A stretch of DNA of 60,980 nt from Aquificaceae bacterium (GTDB lineage: Bacteria; Aquificota; Aquificia; Aquificales; Aquificaceae), in NCBI GenBank assembly GCA_026981975.1, contig JALSHV010000018.1:1-60980 (forward strand). The letters are read 5' to 3'. The notes under the pieces were generated by a model. That model made no database searches. It was not told the origin of the DNA and worked only from the letters and a program-made list of their open reading frames with translations. Made by a program: the position numbers and the translations under genes. Shown one piece after another: positions 19,139 through 27,851 of the stretch. Positions within the stretch are counted from its first letter, which is position 1. Each line of letters begins with the position of its first letter.

Positions 19139-19849
19139 TTACCGCTTAAGAGATTGATTTATAAGGTTTCTAAGAAGAAAAGGATCATCGGTGGTTATGC
19201 CCCAAAAACCTATTTTCAGAAGTCTTACAAGTTCTTCTCTTCTTTCTTCGTGCCAACAGACAACTTTGTATCCTGCGGAGTTCATAGTAGTTATATTTTC
19301 TCTGTCTATAAGAACATGAGGATACGGGTGCTTTCTCTCCCAGCAAGGGTGGATTATATCCGCTTTGTATTTATTTGCAAGGCGGATCATTTCTTCGGAG
19401 GGAAGAATATTTCTGAAAAGCAGAGCTGTTAGGATATGTTCATTTTTTTCTTTAAACTTTTTTAAAAATGTAAAGTCATCAGAAGAAACTATTACGTCTA
19501 TTTTCCCTTTGACAAAATCTTTGAGTATCTCTGTAAGGGGGTTGATCATGTCTCTATCTTTAACATCAAGATAAAGCCCTATCCTTCTCCTTTCTGCCCA
19601 AAGTAGAACTTCCTCCAAGGAAACGGAGCCGGGGATAAGGTTTTTAATCTCTTTTAGTTTTACAGTGCGAATTAAATACCTTCCTACAGTAAGATCGTGA
19701 TTTACAAATACTCTGCCGTCTGCGGTTAAAACCAGATCAAGCTCTACAAAATCAGCACCAGCTCGGAAAGCTGCTTCAAAAGCAGGCAGGGTGTTTTCTC
19801 TGTAAAGAAGACTGTATCCACGATGAGCTATAATCTTAGGCTTATACAT
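19139..19849 (-). CDS. Glycerophosphodiester phosphodiesterase
   Basis: The 236-residue protein is a GDPD/UgpQ-type TIM barrel that splits glycerophosphodiesters into sn-glycerol 3-phosphate and an alcohol. The catalytic opening IIAHRGYSLLYRENTLPAFEAAF gives the first His-Arg, Glu and Asn. FVELDLVLTADGRVFVNHD supplies the metal ligands and second His. The frame extends to 19921, but the ATG at 19847-19849 gives the standard family start and lies 12 bp after a TATAAT box. It is divergent from trpE (24 bp) and likely cotranscribed with the DUF2229 gene. Confidence 0.88.
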   Translation of the reverse strand: MYKPKIIAHRGYSLLYRENTLPAFEAAFRAGADFVELDLVLTADGRVFVNHDLTVGRYLIRTVKLKEIKNLIPGSVSLEEVLLWAERRRIGLYLDVKDRDMINPLTEILKDFVKGKIDVIVSSDDFTFLKKFKEKNEHILTALLFRNILPSEEMIRLANKYKADIIHPCWERKHPYPHVLIDRENITTMNSAGYKVVCWHEERREELVRLLKIGFWGITTDDPFLLRNLINQSLKR

Positions 19850-19857
19850 GTGAGCTT

Positions 19858-19867
19858 TGCTATTATA
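19858..19867. promoter_or_regulatory. Overlapping divergent -10 boxes (trpE / GDPD)
   Basis: On the plus strand TGC-TATTAT (19858-19866) is an extended -10 ending 7 bp before the trpE ATG. On the minus strand TATAAT (19867-19862) ends 12 bp before the GDPD ATG. The two hexamers share five base pairs. No good -35 is visible for either. trpE would be leaderless, leaving no room for a trp leader or attenuator. Confidence 0.5.
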
Positions 19868-19873
19868 CAATTC

Positions 19874-21352
19874 ATGGATCTTAGTTTGAGTAAGAAAAAG
19901 ATAAAGTCTCTTGCTGATCACTTCAATGTTATTCCGATATACGCGGAACTGTTAGCGGACGTAGAAACTCCTCTTTCTGTTTTTCTTAAGGTTAAGGAAA
20001 AGGGTGATTTTAACTTTCTTTTAGAGAGTGCAGAGGGTAGTGAAAAGTGGGGAAGATACTCCTTTGTTATTCTGGGATCTTCTTTTTACTTAAGAACAAA
20101 GGGTAAGTATGGAGAAATTTACGATAGAGGGAAAGTTCACTTTTTTGAAAGTAAAGATCCACTTAGAGTTTTAAAGGAAATTATAAAAAAATACAAACCT
20201 TTTGAAGATTCGCGACTGCCGAGGTTTTGGGGAGGGCTTGTAGGTTACGTAGCTTACGACATAATAAGTTTCTACGAACCCGTTACAAGTTCTACGGAAG
20301 ATCCCGTAGGAACTTACGATCTTTATTTTGTTTTAACGGATATGGTTATTATTTGTGATAACTTGACCGGAAAGATAAAGATTGTCTATCCGATACTTAC
20401 CCAAAGGGGGGTAGAAAGGGAATACGCAGAAGCTGAAAGGAAAATAGGAGAAACAGTGGATAGATTGAAAGAAAAAGTAGCTCTACATATAAGTGTAAAG
20501 GAAAAAGAGCCTGAAATATCTCAATGGCGTTCAAATTTTAGTAAAATTGAGTTTTTAGAAGCGGTTAAAAAAGCTAAGGAATATATACGTAAAGGAGATA
20601 TTATTCAGGTAGTTCTGTCTCAGCGTTTTTACAGAGATTTTAAAGGTGATACGCAAGATATATACAGAATTCTAAGATACTTAAATCCTTCTCCCTATAT
20701 GTTTTACCTTGATTTTGGAGAACTCAAAGTTATCGGTTCATCTCCTGAAGTTCTCGTTAGAGTTGAAGGTGGTAGGATAGAAACAAGACCTATAGCGGGA
20801 ACAAGGCGTAGAGGAAGAGATCAAGAGGAGGATAAAAGATTAGAAGAGGATCTCCTCTCTGATAAAAAGGAGAGAGCGGAACATCTTATGCTTGTTGATC
20901 TTGCCAGAAATGATATAGGAAGAGTTGCGAAGCCGGGAACCGTAAGAGTTGAGGATTTTATGAGAATAGAGAAATACTCCCACGTTATACACATGGTAAG
21001 TGATGTATCAGGTATCCTTAAAGAAAACTTAAGTGCTTTAGAAGTTTTAAAGGCTACTTTCCCTGCAGGAACAGTTTCGGGAGCGCCAAAGGTTCGTGCT
21101 ATGCAGATAATAAGTGAACTGGAAAAAGAAAGAAGAGGAATCTACGCGGGATCTGTTGGATATTTATCTTTTCAGGGAAACATGGATATGGCAATTGCTA
21201 TAAGAACAGCTGTATTCAGGGATAGAGAAGTGTTTGTTCAAGCGGGAGCTGGAATAGTAGCGGATTCTATTCCGGAGAAGGAATGGGAAGAGACCCTCAA
21301 CAAAGCTAAAGCACTTATGAAAGCTGTGGATACAGCGGTTCAATCAACGTAA
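19874..21352 (+). CDS. trpE: Anthranilate synthase component I
   Basis: The 492-residue TrpE makes anthranilate from chorismate with glutamine-derived ammonia from TrpG. Typical blocks are IQVVLSQRF, RPIAGTRRRGRD, VDLARNDIGRV and GTVSGAPKVRAMQII. The start at 19874 gives the common N-terminus, while a longer frame from 19823 overlaps the divergent promoter. It stands alone, without trpG or other trp genes. Its 3' end overlaps the convergent gene by 13 bp. PabB is the main alternative, but the N-terminal domain and length favour TrpE. Confidence 0.92.
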   Translation: MDLSLSKKKIKSLADHFNVIPIYAELLADVETPLSVFLKVKEKGDFNFLLESAEGSEKWGRYSFVILGSSFYLRTKGKYGEIYDRGKVHFFESKDPLRVLKEIIKKYKPFEDSRLPRFWGGLVGYVAYDIISFYEPVTSSTEDPVGTYDLYFVLTDMVIICDNLTGKIKIVYPILTQRGVEREYAEAERKIGETVDRLKEKVALHISVKEKEPEISQWRSNFSKIEFLEAVKKAKEYIRKGDIIQVVLSQRFYRDFKGDTQDIYRILRYLNPSPYMFYLDFGELKVIGSSPEVLVRVEGGRIETRPIAGTRRRGRDQEEDKRLEEDLLSDKKERAEHLMLVDLARNDIGRVAKPGTVRVEDFMRIEKYSHVIHMVSDVSGILKENLSALEVLKATFPAGTVSGAPKVRAMQIISELEKERRGIYAGSVGYLSFQGNMDMAIAIRTAVFRDREVFVQAGAGIVADSIPEKEWEETLNKAKALMKAVDTAVQST

Positions 21353-21882
21353 AGGGAAAGATTTGGTATTTTGAATTTTTTTCTGATTTCACTTTTTATA
21401 AATTCCCTAAAAATCTCTCTGTTCTTTTTGAACTCTTTGTATTTATTTATTATTTCTTTTTTTTCCTCTTCGGTTAGCTTGTTCCAAAACAGACGTAAGA
21501 TTTTCTCCTCTACGGATTTGAGGGTTTTCCAAGCCTCTTCTTCTGAAGAAGGGGGGTTTACTTTTATACTGATCAGTTCTTTAACAAGCTCTAACTTTCT
21601 GTAAAAGCGTGCTCGCCAGTCTATTTTTTGTATTTGGGCGTTTAATCTTATATACCTTTCGTAGGAAGTCATTATCTCTTTAAAACTCAGGAAAACAGGT
21701 TTAACGGATCGCTTGCGGGGATTGAGCGCTGTGTAGTATTTTTCTATACCTTCTTTTACAATATCTTCAGGAATACCCATTTCCGCAAGAAGTTCAAGGA
21801 AAATTCTTTCCCTAGGAGATAGGAAGAAATCTTCTCCCTTTAGCTTAATTATAAAATTCTCAAGTCTTTCTGTATAGCTCAT
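21340..21882 (-). CDS. Uncharacterised charged helical protein
   Basis: The 180-residue protein is not recognised. It is rich in Lys and Glu, has no signal peptide or membrane segment, and looks all-helical. The segment LFWNKLTEEEKKEIINKYKEFKKNREIFREFIKSEI suggests a coiled coil near 130-165. It overlaps acpS by four bases (ATGA), making it the last gene of flgH-flgI-flgJ-acpS. It could be lineage-specific. The coupling makes a real gene likely. Confidence 0.65.
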   Translation of the reverse strand: MSYTERLENFIIKLKGEDFFLSPRERIFLELLAEMGIPEDIVKEGIEKYYTALNPRKRSVKPVFLSFKEIMTSYERYIRLNAQIQKIDWRARFYRKLELVKELISIKVNPPSSEEEAWKTLKSVEEKILRLFWNKLTEEEKKEIINKYKEFKKNREIFREFIKSEIRKKFKIPNLSLYVD

Positions 21883-22238
21883 CTTATCAAAGCCACTGCG
21901 GTGGAGTAATCCTTTTCATGAGACAAGGATACTTCTATATGTCTGCCTTTGAGTATGTCATTTATATCTTCTCTTTTTATTATTACTTTTGCGGGTTTTC
22001 CTCTGTTTCCGATAACTTCTATTTCTCTGAATCTTAAAAGGATTCCGAATTCCTTATAAAAAGCCTTAAGAACAGCTTCTTTACACGCCCAGCGGGCGGA
22101 TAAGCAGGGAATTTTTGCTTCTTGTGATAGGCAGTATTCAAGCTCCTTTTCTGTAAATACTCTTTTGAGAAAGCGGTCGCCGAATCTCTCCAAAGCCGCT
22201 TCTATTCTGCTGTTCTGAACTATATCTATCCCTATCAT
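21879..22238 (-). CDS. acpS: Holo-[acyl-carrier-protein] synthase
   Basis: The 119-residue AcpS attaches 4'-phosphopantetheine from CoA to acyl carrier protein. The N-terminal GIDIVQNSRIEAAL holds the Mg2+-binding Asp, and LSARWACKEAVLKAF holds the second ligand Glu with the usual Lys. The family start leaves little choice, so the gene overlaps flgJ by 101 bp in another frame. Its substrate is probably AcpP (25018-25254). Confidence 0.92.
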   Translation of the reverse strand: MIGIDIVQNSRIEAALERFGDRFLKRVFTEKELEYCLSQEAKIPCLSARWACKEAVLKAFYKEFGILLRFREIEVIGNRGKPAKVIIKREDINDILKGRHIEVSLSHEKDYSTAVALIR

Positions 22239-22485
22239 TCAAGTTTTCTATTATAAATCTAGCTATCCCTACTCCACCTGCTGAAGCTAACTTTTTACTG
22301 ATACTGTCAAGGAACATATCGTAATACATTCTTTGATAAAAGCTCTTTTTTTCCGTTAAAGGTTTAAAAGCAACTTTTAGAATTTCTTTGAGAAGTATCG
22401 CTTCAAAATCTGAAGCTATTTTTTTTATTTTTATATCTTTTTCTATACTGTTATAAGATACGTTGCCAAGGGAAATTCCTATCAT
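22138..22485 (-). CDS. flgJ: Flagellar rod-cap/rod-binding protein FlgJ, N-terminal domain only
   Basis: The 115-residue protein matches the rod-binding domain: IASDFEAILLKEILKVAF, FYQRMYYDMFLDSISKKLASAGGVGIARF. There is no C-terminal muramidase domain; single-domain FlgJ is common outside the gamma-proteobacteria. Domain homology ends near residue 82, so the last 33 residues, which lie inside acpS, look like a non-conserved extension. It follows flgI with a 4-bp overlap. A transglycosylase such as the one at 16775-17947 could replace the missing muramidase, but this is inference. Confidence 0.85.
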   Translation of the reverse strand: MIGISLGNVSYNSIEKDIKIKKIASDFEAILLKEILKVAFKPLTEKKSFYQRMYYDMFLDSISKKLASAGGVGIARFIIENLNDRDRYSSEQQNRSGFGEIRRPLSQKSIYRKGA

Positions 22486-23570
22486 AAAACCTCCAACTTT
22501 GCCCTAAGTGCTCCTGCGGATTTTATAGCTTGGAGCACTGAAATTATTTCTCTGGGAGTAGCTCCTATACTGTTAAGAGAATCAACTAAATCTTTAACAG
22601 TAGTTCCTTTTAGTGGAACTACTCTTCGTTCTTCTTCAATAACTTCAATTTCTGTTCTTGGAACTTCCTTAGTTTCTCCTTTTCCAAAAGGTTTGGGTTG
22701 AACTACTTGAGGTTTTTCTTTTACTTTAACCACTAAACTTCCTACTGCAACAGCGACGGGACCTATTCTTACATTTCCTCCAAGGACTATTGTTCCCGTT
22801 CTTCCGTCTATAACAACTCTTGCAGTTTGTGAGACGGAAACTTCAAGGTTTTCTACTTCTGCCAGGAAATCCACCGGATTCATTTTCTCGGGAATCTTGA
22901 CTCTCACAGTAGCACTATCAAGAGCAAAAGCTGTGCCTTCACCGAAACGTTGGTTTATTATATCCTGAATCCGTTTTGCGGTGGTAAAGTCTGGATAATC
23001 AAGTATTATGTTAACTTCCGAAGAATCCATACGAAAAGGTAGATCTCTTTCCAAAACAGCACCGTTAGGAATTCTACCTGCGGTGGGAACGTTTTTAACT
23101 TGAGTTGCTCCTCTTCCACGTGCTTCATATCCTCCTACTATAACCTGTCCTTGTGCTAGAGCGTAAATCTGTCCATCTGGTCCTCTGAGAGGTGTTAAAA
23201 TCAGAGTTCCTCCTTCTAAACTTTTAGCGTCTCCTATGGAAGAGACACTCACATCAAACCTCATACCAGCCTTTGCGTAAGGAGGTACTTTTGCAGTTAC
23301 CATAACTGCTGCTACATTCCTTACAGTTAATCTGTTAGGATCTACAACTATACCCAATTTCTGAAGCATATTGGCAAGACTCTTTACAGTAAACTGGGTA
23401 GCTTTACCATCTCCTGTTCCCTTTAACCCTACTACAAGACCGTATCCTTGTAAGTAGTTTATTCTGTTGCCCTCTATCTGAGCTATATCCTTTATCCTCT
23501 CCGCACTGGATATGTTAACGATAAGCAAAACTAAAAGGGAAAGATAACGGCAAATATTCTTGCCAGCCAT
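22482..23570 (-). CDS. flgI: Flagellar P-ring protein FlgI
   Basis: The 362-residue periplasmic protein forms the P ring around the flagellar rod. It has a signal peptide (YLSLLVLLIVNISSA). Conserved FlgI blocks follow: RIKDIAQIEGNRINYLQGYGLVVGL, GTGDGKATQFTVKSLANML, RNVAAVMVTAKVPPYAKAG and GTLILTPLRGPDGQIYALAQG. The C-terminal VKDLVDSLNSIGATPREIISVLQAIKSAGAL is complete. It overlaps flgH by 40 bp and flgJ by 4 bp. Confidence 0.96.
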   Translation of the reverse strand: MAGKNICRYLSLLVLLIVNISSAERIKDIAQIEGNRINYLQGYGLVVGLKGTGDGKATQFTVKSLANMLQKLGIVVDPNRLTVRNVAAVMVTAKVPPYAKAGMRFDVSVSSIGDAKSLEGGTLILTPLRGPDGQIYALAQGQVIVGGYEARGRGATQVKNVPTAGRIPNGAVLERDLPFRMDSSEVNIILDYPDFTTAKRIQDIINQRFGEGTAFALDSATVRVKIPEKMNPVDFLAEVENLEVSVSQTARVVIDGRTGTIVLGGNVRIGPVAVAVGSLVVKVKEKPQVVQPKPFGKGETKEVPRTEIEVIEEERRVVPLKGTTVKDLVDSLNSIGATPREIISVLQAIKSAGALRAKLEVL

Positions 23571-24196
23571 CCCGGTTTTCCTCCTTCCGCTATGTAGCCT
23601 TTGCCGTCAAAAAATATCTCCATGTTGGCGATTCTATCGCTTGGAACAGTGTTGTTACTATCTATGTCTTCAGGTCTTATTATTCCCATAAGAACAAACT
23701 CCCTTTTAACACCGTTTACCATGATATACTTTTTAGCTTCTATTAACATCGTCCTATTTGGATAAACTTTTACCACTCTACCTGCCAATCTGGTGGTAAG
23801 AACTCCTCTTTGCTGAATTTTGCTTCCTCCTTTTGTATCAAACTCCCCTTCAGCTCCAGCTCCTAAGTTTCGGAGTGTGCTGGCTGGAACTCCGAAAAAG
23901 GAACTTATAGCACTTGAAAAAGAAGTGGATCTTCCTATTTGACTGGAAACACTTTCAACAGCGTTGATACTTTCAACTACTCGGATAAATATAACGTCCC
24001 CCGGCTGGGAAGCTCTGTTTTCTCCGTATAAATCCGCCCAAGTTCCCTCTGCAAAAAGGCTTCCTTTTGTTTTTCCCCGCTTATACGTTTCGGGAAAAGG
24101 ATTTTCTCTTTCATAAGTTTTAATATCCTTGGGTTTATCGGAACAGGCAAACAGAAATACAAGGAGACTTAGCCAAAAAAGCAAAAACCTCCCCAT
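23531..24196 (-). CDS. flgH: Flagellar L-ring lipoprotein FlgH
   Basis: The 221-residue outer-membrane lipoprotein forms the L ring. The lipobox is LFACS (Cys near 18). FlgH signatures are GSLFAEGTWADLYGENRASQPGDVIFIRV and LTTRLAGRVVKVYPNRTMLIEAKK, with IRPEDIDSNNTVPSDRIANMEI near the end. I chose ATG 24196, seven bases after TATATT, over a GTG at 24202. It heads flgH-flgI-flgJ-acpS and is divergent from fabG. The ring genes confirm a two-membrane envelope. Confidence 0.94.
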   Translation of the reverse strand: MGRFLLFWLSLLVFLFACSDKPKDIKTYERENPFPETYKRGKTKGSLFAEGTWADLYGENRASQPGDVIFIRVVESINAVESVSSQIGRSTSFSSAISSFFGVPASTLRNLGAGAEGEFDTKGGSKIQQRGVLTTRLAGRVVKVYPNRTMLIEAKKYIMVNGVKREFVLMGIIRPEDIDSNNTVPSDRIANMEIFFDGKGYIAEGGKPGWLARIFAVIFPF

Positions 24197-24203
24197 CTTC
24201 ACT

Positions 24204-24236
24204 AATATAGCAATTTGCTATCAAATCTGCTATAAT
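24204..24236. promoter_or_regulatory. flgH/fabG divergent promoter region with dyad
   Basis: A 15-bp dyad, ATAGCAA-T-TTGCTAT (24207-24221), lies between the two genes. For fabG, TGC-TATAAT (24228-24236) is an extended -10 ending 12 bp before the ATG. For flgH, TATATT (24209-24204) ends 7 bp before the ATG at 24196 and touches the dyad. No consensus -35 is visible. The dyad may be a repressor site for one or both genes. Confidence 0.45.
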
Positions 24237-24248
24237 TTGTAGGCAACT

Positions 24249-24992
24249 ATGATACACCTCTCAGGAAAAACAGCATTAGTAACAGGTTCAACTCGTGGTA
24301 TAGGTAAAGCAATAGCCTTTAAGCTGGCGGAGGCTGGTGCTACTGTTGTAATAACCGGCAGGACAGAAGATAGAGCTAAGGAAGTGGCAAAGGATATTAA
24401 AGCTAAAACCGGTGCGGATACCTTTGCTGTTGAATTAGACTTAAGCTTTAAGGAGTCAATAGAAAGAGCTGTATCCCGTATAACGGAAGAATTGGGAGCT
24501 GTTGATATACTTGTAAACAACGCAGGTTCTAACAGAGATGCGCTTTTTATCCGTATGAAATACGAAGATTGGGAAGAAATTTTAAAAGTAAATCTCACAG
24601 GAACGTTTTTAATTACCCAACTTCTGGTAAAGGGTATGCTTAGAAAAAAGTGGGGAAGAATTATAAACATATCTTCAGTAGTAGCTTTTATAGGCAATCT
24701 CGGACAGGCTAACTACTCTACTGCGAAAGCGGGATTAATAGGTTTTACTAAAACCTTAGCAAAAGAGTTGGCAACGAGGAATATAACGGTGAACGCTGTA
24801 GCTCCCGGCTTCATAGAAACCGATATGACAGAAAACCTTTCGGAAGATATAAAACAAGGATTTTTAAGTCAGATACCCATGGGACGGTTTGGTAAACCTG
24901 AAGACGTGGCGGGAGTGGTTTTGTTTTTAGCTTCTGATCTTTCAAACTATATAACGGGAGAGGTTATTCACGTTAACGGGGGTCTCTTTTGA
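24249..24992 (+). CDS. fabG: 3-oxoacyl-[ACP] reductase
   Basis: The 247-residue short-chain dehydrogenase reduces 3-oxoacyl-ACP with NADPH in fatty-acid elongation. The cofactor motif [12 protein letters not shown], the NNAG motif and the Ser-Tyr-Lys triad (NISSVV, YSTAKAG) are all present. The C-terminal [11 protein letters not shown] is typical. It is the first gene of fabG-acpP-fabF-rnc, a widespread order. Confidence 0.95.
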   Translation: MIHLSGKTALVTGSTRGIGKAIAFKLAEAGATVVITGRTEDRAKEVAKDIKAKTGADTFAVELDLSFKESIERAVSRITEELGAVDILVNNAGSNRDALFIRMKYEDWEEILKVNLTGTFLITQLLVKGMLRKKWGRIINISSVVAFIGNLGQANYSTAKAGLIGFTKTLAKELATRNITVNAVAPGFIETDMTENLSEDIKQGFLSQIPMGRFGKPEDVAGVVLFLASDLSNYITGEVIHVNGGLF

Positions 24993-25017
24993 GATAAATT
25001 CAGCTGGAGGTGAAGGC

Positions 25018-25254
25018 ATGGCACTTGAAGAGAGAATCAGAGAGATCATAGCGGATCAACTTGGAGTTGAAACGGAAAAAATAGTCCCAGAGGCTAAATT
25101 TGTTGAGGATCTGGGAGCGGACTCTTTGGACGTAGTAGAACTTATAATGGCATTTGAAGAGGAGTTCGGGATTGAAATTCCCGATGAAGATGCAGAAAAA
25201 ATTCAAACAGTAGGAGATGTTATCAGTTACCTCAAAGAAAAGGTAGATAAATGA
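25018..25254 (+). CDS. acpP: Acyl carrier protein
   Basis: The 78-residue acidic protein carries growing acyl chains on a phosphopantetheine bound to the Ser of LGADSLD. GGAGGTGA lies ahead of the ATG. It overlaps fabF by four bases. AcpS encoded at 21879-22238 would modify it. Confidence 0.96.
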   Translation: MALEERIREIIADQLGVETEKIVPEAKFVEDLGADSLDVVELIMAFEEEFGIEIPDEDAEKIQTVGDVISYLKEKVDK

Positions 25255-26501
25255 GGAGGCGAGTTGTCGTTACTGGTCTGGGTGTTGTAACACCCATCGG
25301 AACAGGAGTCTCCAAGTTCTGGAACAGCCTTACAAAAGGCGTAAGTGGAATTGATCACATAAAGAGCTTTGATCCAGATGAATTTGGACTTAATGTGAAA
25401 ATAGCGGGAGAGGTAAAAGATTTTGATCCCTTGGACTTTATGGATAAAAAAGACGCTTCCCGTTTGTCTTTGTTCATTCAGTTTGCTGTCGGAGCAGCAG
25501 AAGAAGCCATAGAAGACAGCGGGATAAAGGAAGCGGGATACGATCCTTTTAGGATAGGTGTAATTATAGGAACAGGTATAGGAGGATTAAGGGATATAGA
25601 AAGAGAACACACTGTTATAACCAGCAAAGGAGCTAGAAGGGTTTCCCCCTTCTTTATACCTTACGGTATATCCAACATGGGTGCAGGATACATAGCTATA
25701 AGGCACGGTTTTAAAGGTCCGAATTACTGTGTGGTTTCCGCTTGTGCTACTGGAAATCACGCTATAGGAGATGCTTTCAGACTCATACAAATGGGTGATG
25801 CAGACGCGGTAATAGCAGGTGGAGCTGAAGCCTCCATCACTCCATTGGGAGTAGCTGGCTTTGCTGTAATGAGAGCGCTCTCTACAAGAAATGATGAACC
25901 TCAAAAAGCTTCACGTCCCTTTGATAAAGATCGTGATGGTTTTGTAGTAGGGGAAGGTGCGGGTGTTTTGATTTTAGAAGAATACGAAAGAGCAAAAGCA
26001 AGGGGTGCAAAAATATACGCGGAAATAGTGGGATACGGAGCTACAGATGATGCTTTTCATATAACAGCTCCCCACGAATGTGGTGAAGGAGCTTACTACT
26101 GTATGAAACTTGCTCTTGAAGACGCTGGAATAAATCCCGAAGAGGTGGATTACATAAACGCTCATGGAACTTCTACACCTCTTAACGATGTCATAGAAAC
26201 ACAAGCTATAAAACAACTGTTCGGTGAACACGCTTATAAGTTGAAAATAAGTTCCAACAAATCTATGATAGGACATTTGTTGGGAGCAGCAGGTGCTGTT
26301 GAGGCGATTGCTTCTGTAAAGACAATAGAAACAGGTATAATTCCACCTACCGTCAACCTTGAGAATCCGGATCCTCAATGCGATTTAGATTACGTTCCTC
26401 AAAAAGCAGTTTCCGCTGATGTAAAGGTGGCTCTTTCAAATTCCTTTGGTTTCGGAGGAACGAACGCTTGCTTAGTTTTCAAGAAAGTAGAAGATGTATG
26501 A
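25251..26501 (+). CDS. fabF: 3-oxoacyl-[ACP] synthase II
   Basis: The 416-residue condensing enzyme extends acyl-ACP with malonyl-ACP. The catalytic triad is visible: Cys in [11 protein letters not shown], His in [11 protein letters not shown] and His in [22 protein letters not shown] near the C-terminus is typical. It is translationally coupled to acpP (ATGA) and overlaps rnc by 8 bp. Confidence 0.96.
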   Translation: MRRRVVVTGLGVVTPIGTGVSKFWNSLTKGVSGIDHIKSFDPDEFGLNVKIAGEVKDFDPLDFMDKKDASRLSLFIQFAVGAAEEAIEDSGIKEAGYDPFRIGVIIGTGIGGLRDIEREHTVITSKGARRVSPFFIPYGISNMGAGYIAIRHGFKGPNYCVVSACATGNHAIGDAFRLIQMGDADAVIAGGAEASITPLGVAGFAVMRALSTRNDEPQKASRPFDKDRDGFVVGEGAGVLILEEYERAKARGAKIYAEIVGYGATDDAFHITAPHECGEGAYYCMKLALEDAGINPEEVDYINAHGTSTPLNDVIETQAIKQLFGEHAYKLKISSNKSMIGHLLGAAGAVEAIASVKTIETGIIPPTVNLENPDPQCDLDYVPQKAVSADVKVALSNSFGFGGTNACLVFKKVEDV

Positions 26502-27162
26502 GGAGATTGAGGAGAAGATAAACTACACTTTTAGGAATAAGGATTTACTCAAGCAAGCCTTTACTCACATATCTTATGCACGGGAAAAGGGAACGTCTCA
26601 TTATGAAACCTTGGAGTTTCTGGGAGATGCACTGCTTAACTTCTTTATAGTAGATATTTTAGTAGAAGAGTTTCCAGATAAAAGAGAAGGAACACTTGCA
26701 GCTCTTAAAGCGTATCTTATAAGCGAAGAGTTTTTTAATGAACTGGCGAAGGATTTGGACATAGTAGATTACATACTAATAAGCAGGGGGAGAAAAAATG
26801 TGTCCATAGTAGGTGATGTTTTTGAAGCTCTATGGGCAGCTGTTTACATAGACAGCGGTAGGGACTGTGGTCGGGTTAAAGAGATCTTTAACAAATTATT
26901 CAAAAAAAGAATTTTAGAAACCGTTAGAAATCGTAAAATAAGAAAAGACTATAAAACAATGCTCCAAGAAGTAACCCAGAAAAGATGGAAGGAAAGGCCT
27001 ACTTATAGAGTAGTAGAGGTTGAAGGTCCAGAGCATGCCAAAATATTCACTGTGGAAGGATCTATAAAGGGATTATCCGCACTGGGCAAGGGCAAAACCA
27101 AAAAGGAAGCTGAGCAAGAAGCAGCGCGACGTCTTTACGAAATTCTGCGGGAAGAAGTATAA
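26494..27162 (+). CDS. rnc: Ribonuclease III
   Basis: The 222-residue RNase III cuts double-stranded RNA in rRNA and mRNA processing. The signature [16 protein letters not shown] holds the metal-binding acids, and [16 protein letters not shown] holds the second set. The double-stranded-RNA-binding domain occupies about 150-222. It overlaps the 3' end of convergent modC by 28 bp. Such overlaps would create the antisense RNA duplexes this enzyme cleaves, though that link is only inference. Confidence 0.95.
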   Translation: MYEEIEEKINYTFRNKDLLKQAFTHISYAREKGTSHYETLEFLGDALLNFFIVDILVEEFPDKREGTLAALKAYLISEEFFNELAKDLDIVDYILISRGRKNVSIVGDVFEALWAAVYIDSGRDCGRVKEIFNKLFKKRILETVRNRKIRKDYKTMLQEVTQKRWKERPTYRVVEVEGPEHAKIFTVEGSIKGLSALGKGKTKKEAEQEAARRLYEILREEV

Positions 27163-27851
27163 ACGTGTTCTTTCAACTCCGAGAAGTATTCTTCAATAAG
27201 TTCCCTGCTTCCCTCTTCTATTTTCTTTCCCTTTTCCATTAGGAAAACTTTATCTGCCAAAAGAAGGGCTTCAAAAGGATCATGGGTTACTACAATTGTA
27301 AGCTTTTGAGTCATTTTATCCTTTATAAATTCTATAATTTCCAATTTTATTTTGAAATCTAAAGAGGAAAACGGTTCGTCCATTAAAAGGACAGGAGGAT
27401 CAAACGCCAAAGCTCTAATAATAGCTACCCTTTGCCTCTCCCCAGTGGAAAGCTGATGAGGTTTTCTGCTCTCAAAAGCCTCTAATCCTAAATTTCTCAC
27501 AAGTTCTACAGGATACTTAGGATCTTTTGCCTTTTTAACAGCAAATTCTATGTTTTCCTTTACACTCAAGTGAGGAAGCAAGTTGTTTTCTTGAAAAACA
27601 AAACCAAAACCCCTTTGTTGAGGTGGTATAAAAATCCCTTCAGAGGTATCCATAAGGACTCTATCCTTCCAAAAAAGAAACCCCTCTTCCGGTTTTAAAA
27701 GTCCTCCGATGATTCTAAGAACCGTTGTTTTCCCACTACCTGAAGGACCTAAGATGACGTTAAACCCTTCTTCAAAAGTAAAATCACCTTCTACTGTAAA
27801 ACTGCGGTATCTTTTCCTAAATGAAAGCTTTATAAAGTTTCTTCCTTCCAT
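27135..27851 (-). CDS. modC: Molybdate-type ABC transporter ATPase
   Basis: The 238-residue ATPase has Walker A GPSGSGKT, the signature LSTGERQRVAIIRA and Walker B VLLMDEPFSSLD. It lacks the C-terminal MOP domain of E. coli ModC, so it is a short form. It overlaps modB by 22 bp, with which it forms the importer. Substrate could be molybdate, tungstate or another oxyanion. Confidence 0.86.
   Translation of the reverse strand: MEGRNFIKLSFRKRYRSFTVEGDFTFEEGFNVILGPSGSGKTTVLRIIGGLLKPEEGFLFWKDRVLMDTSEGIFIPPQQRGFGFVFQENNLLPHLSVKENIEFAVKKAKDPKYPVELVRNLGLEAFESRKPHQLSTGERQRVAIIRALAFDPPVLLMDEPFSSLDFKIKLEIIEFIKDKMTQKLTIVVTHDPFEALLLADKVFLMEKGKKIEEGSRELIEEYFSELKEHVYTSSRRIS

Noticed and set aside
25587-26378. 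Long antisense frames within fabF
   Set aside because: They are shadows of a well-supported gene with low-complexity Ser/Tyr/Cys-rich products and no start signals.
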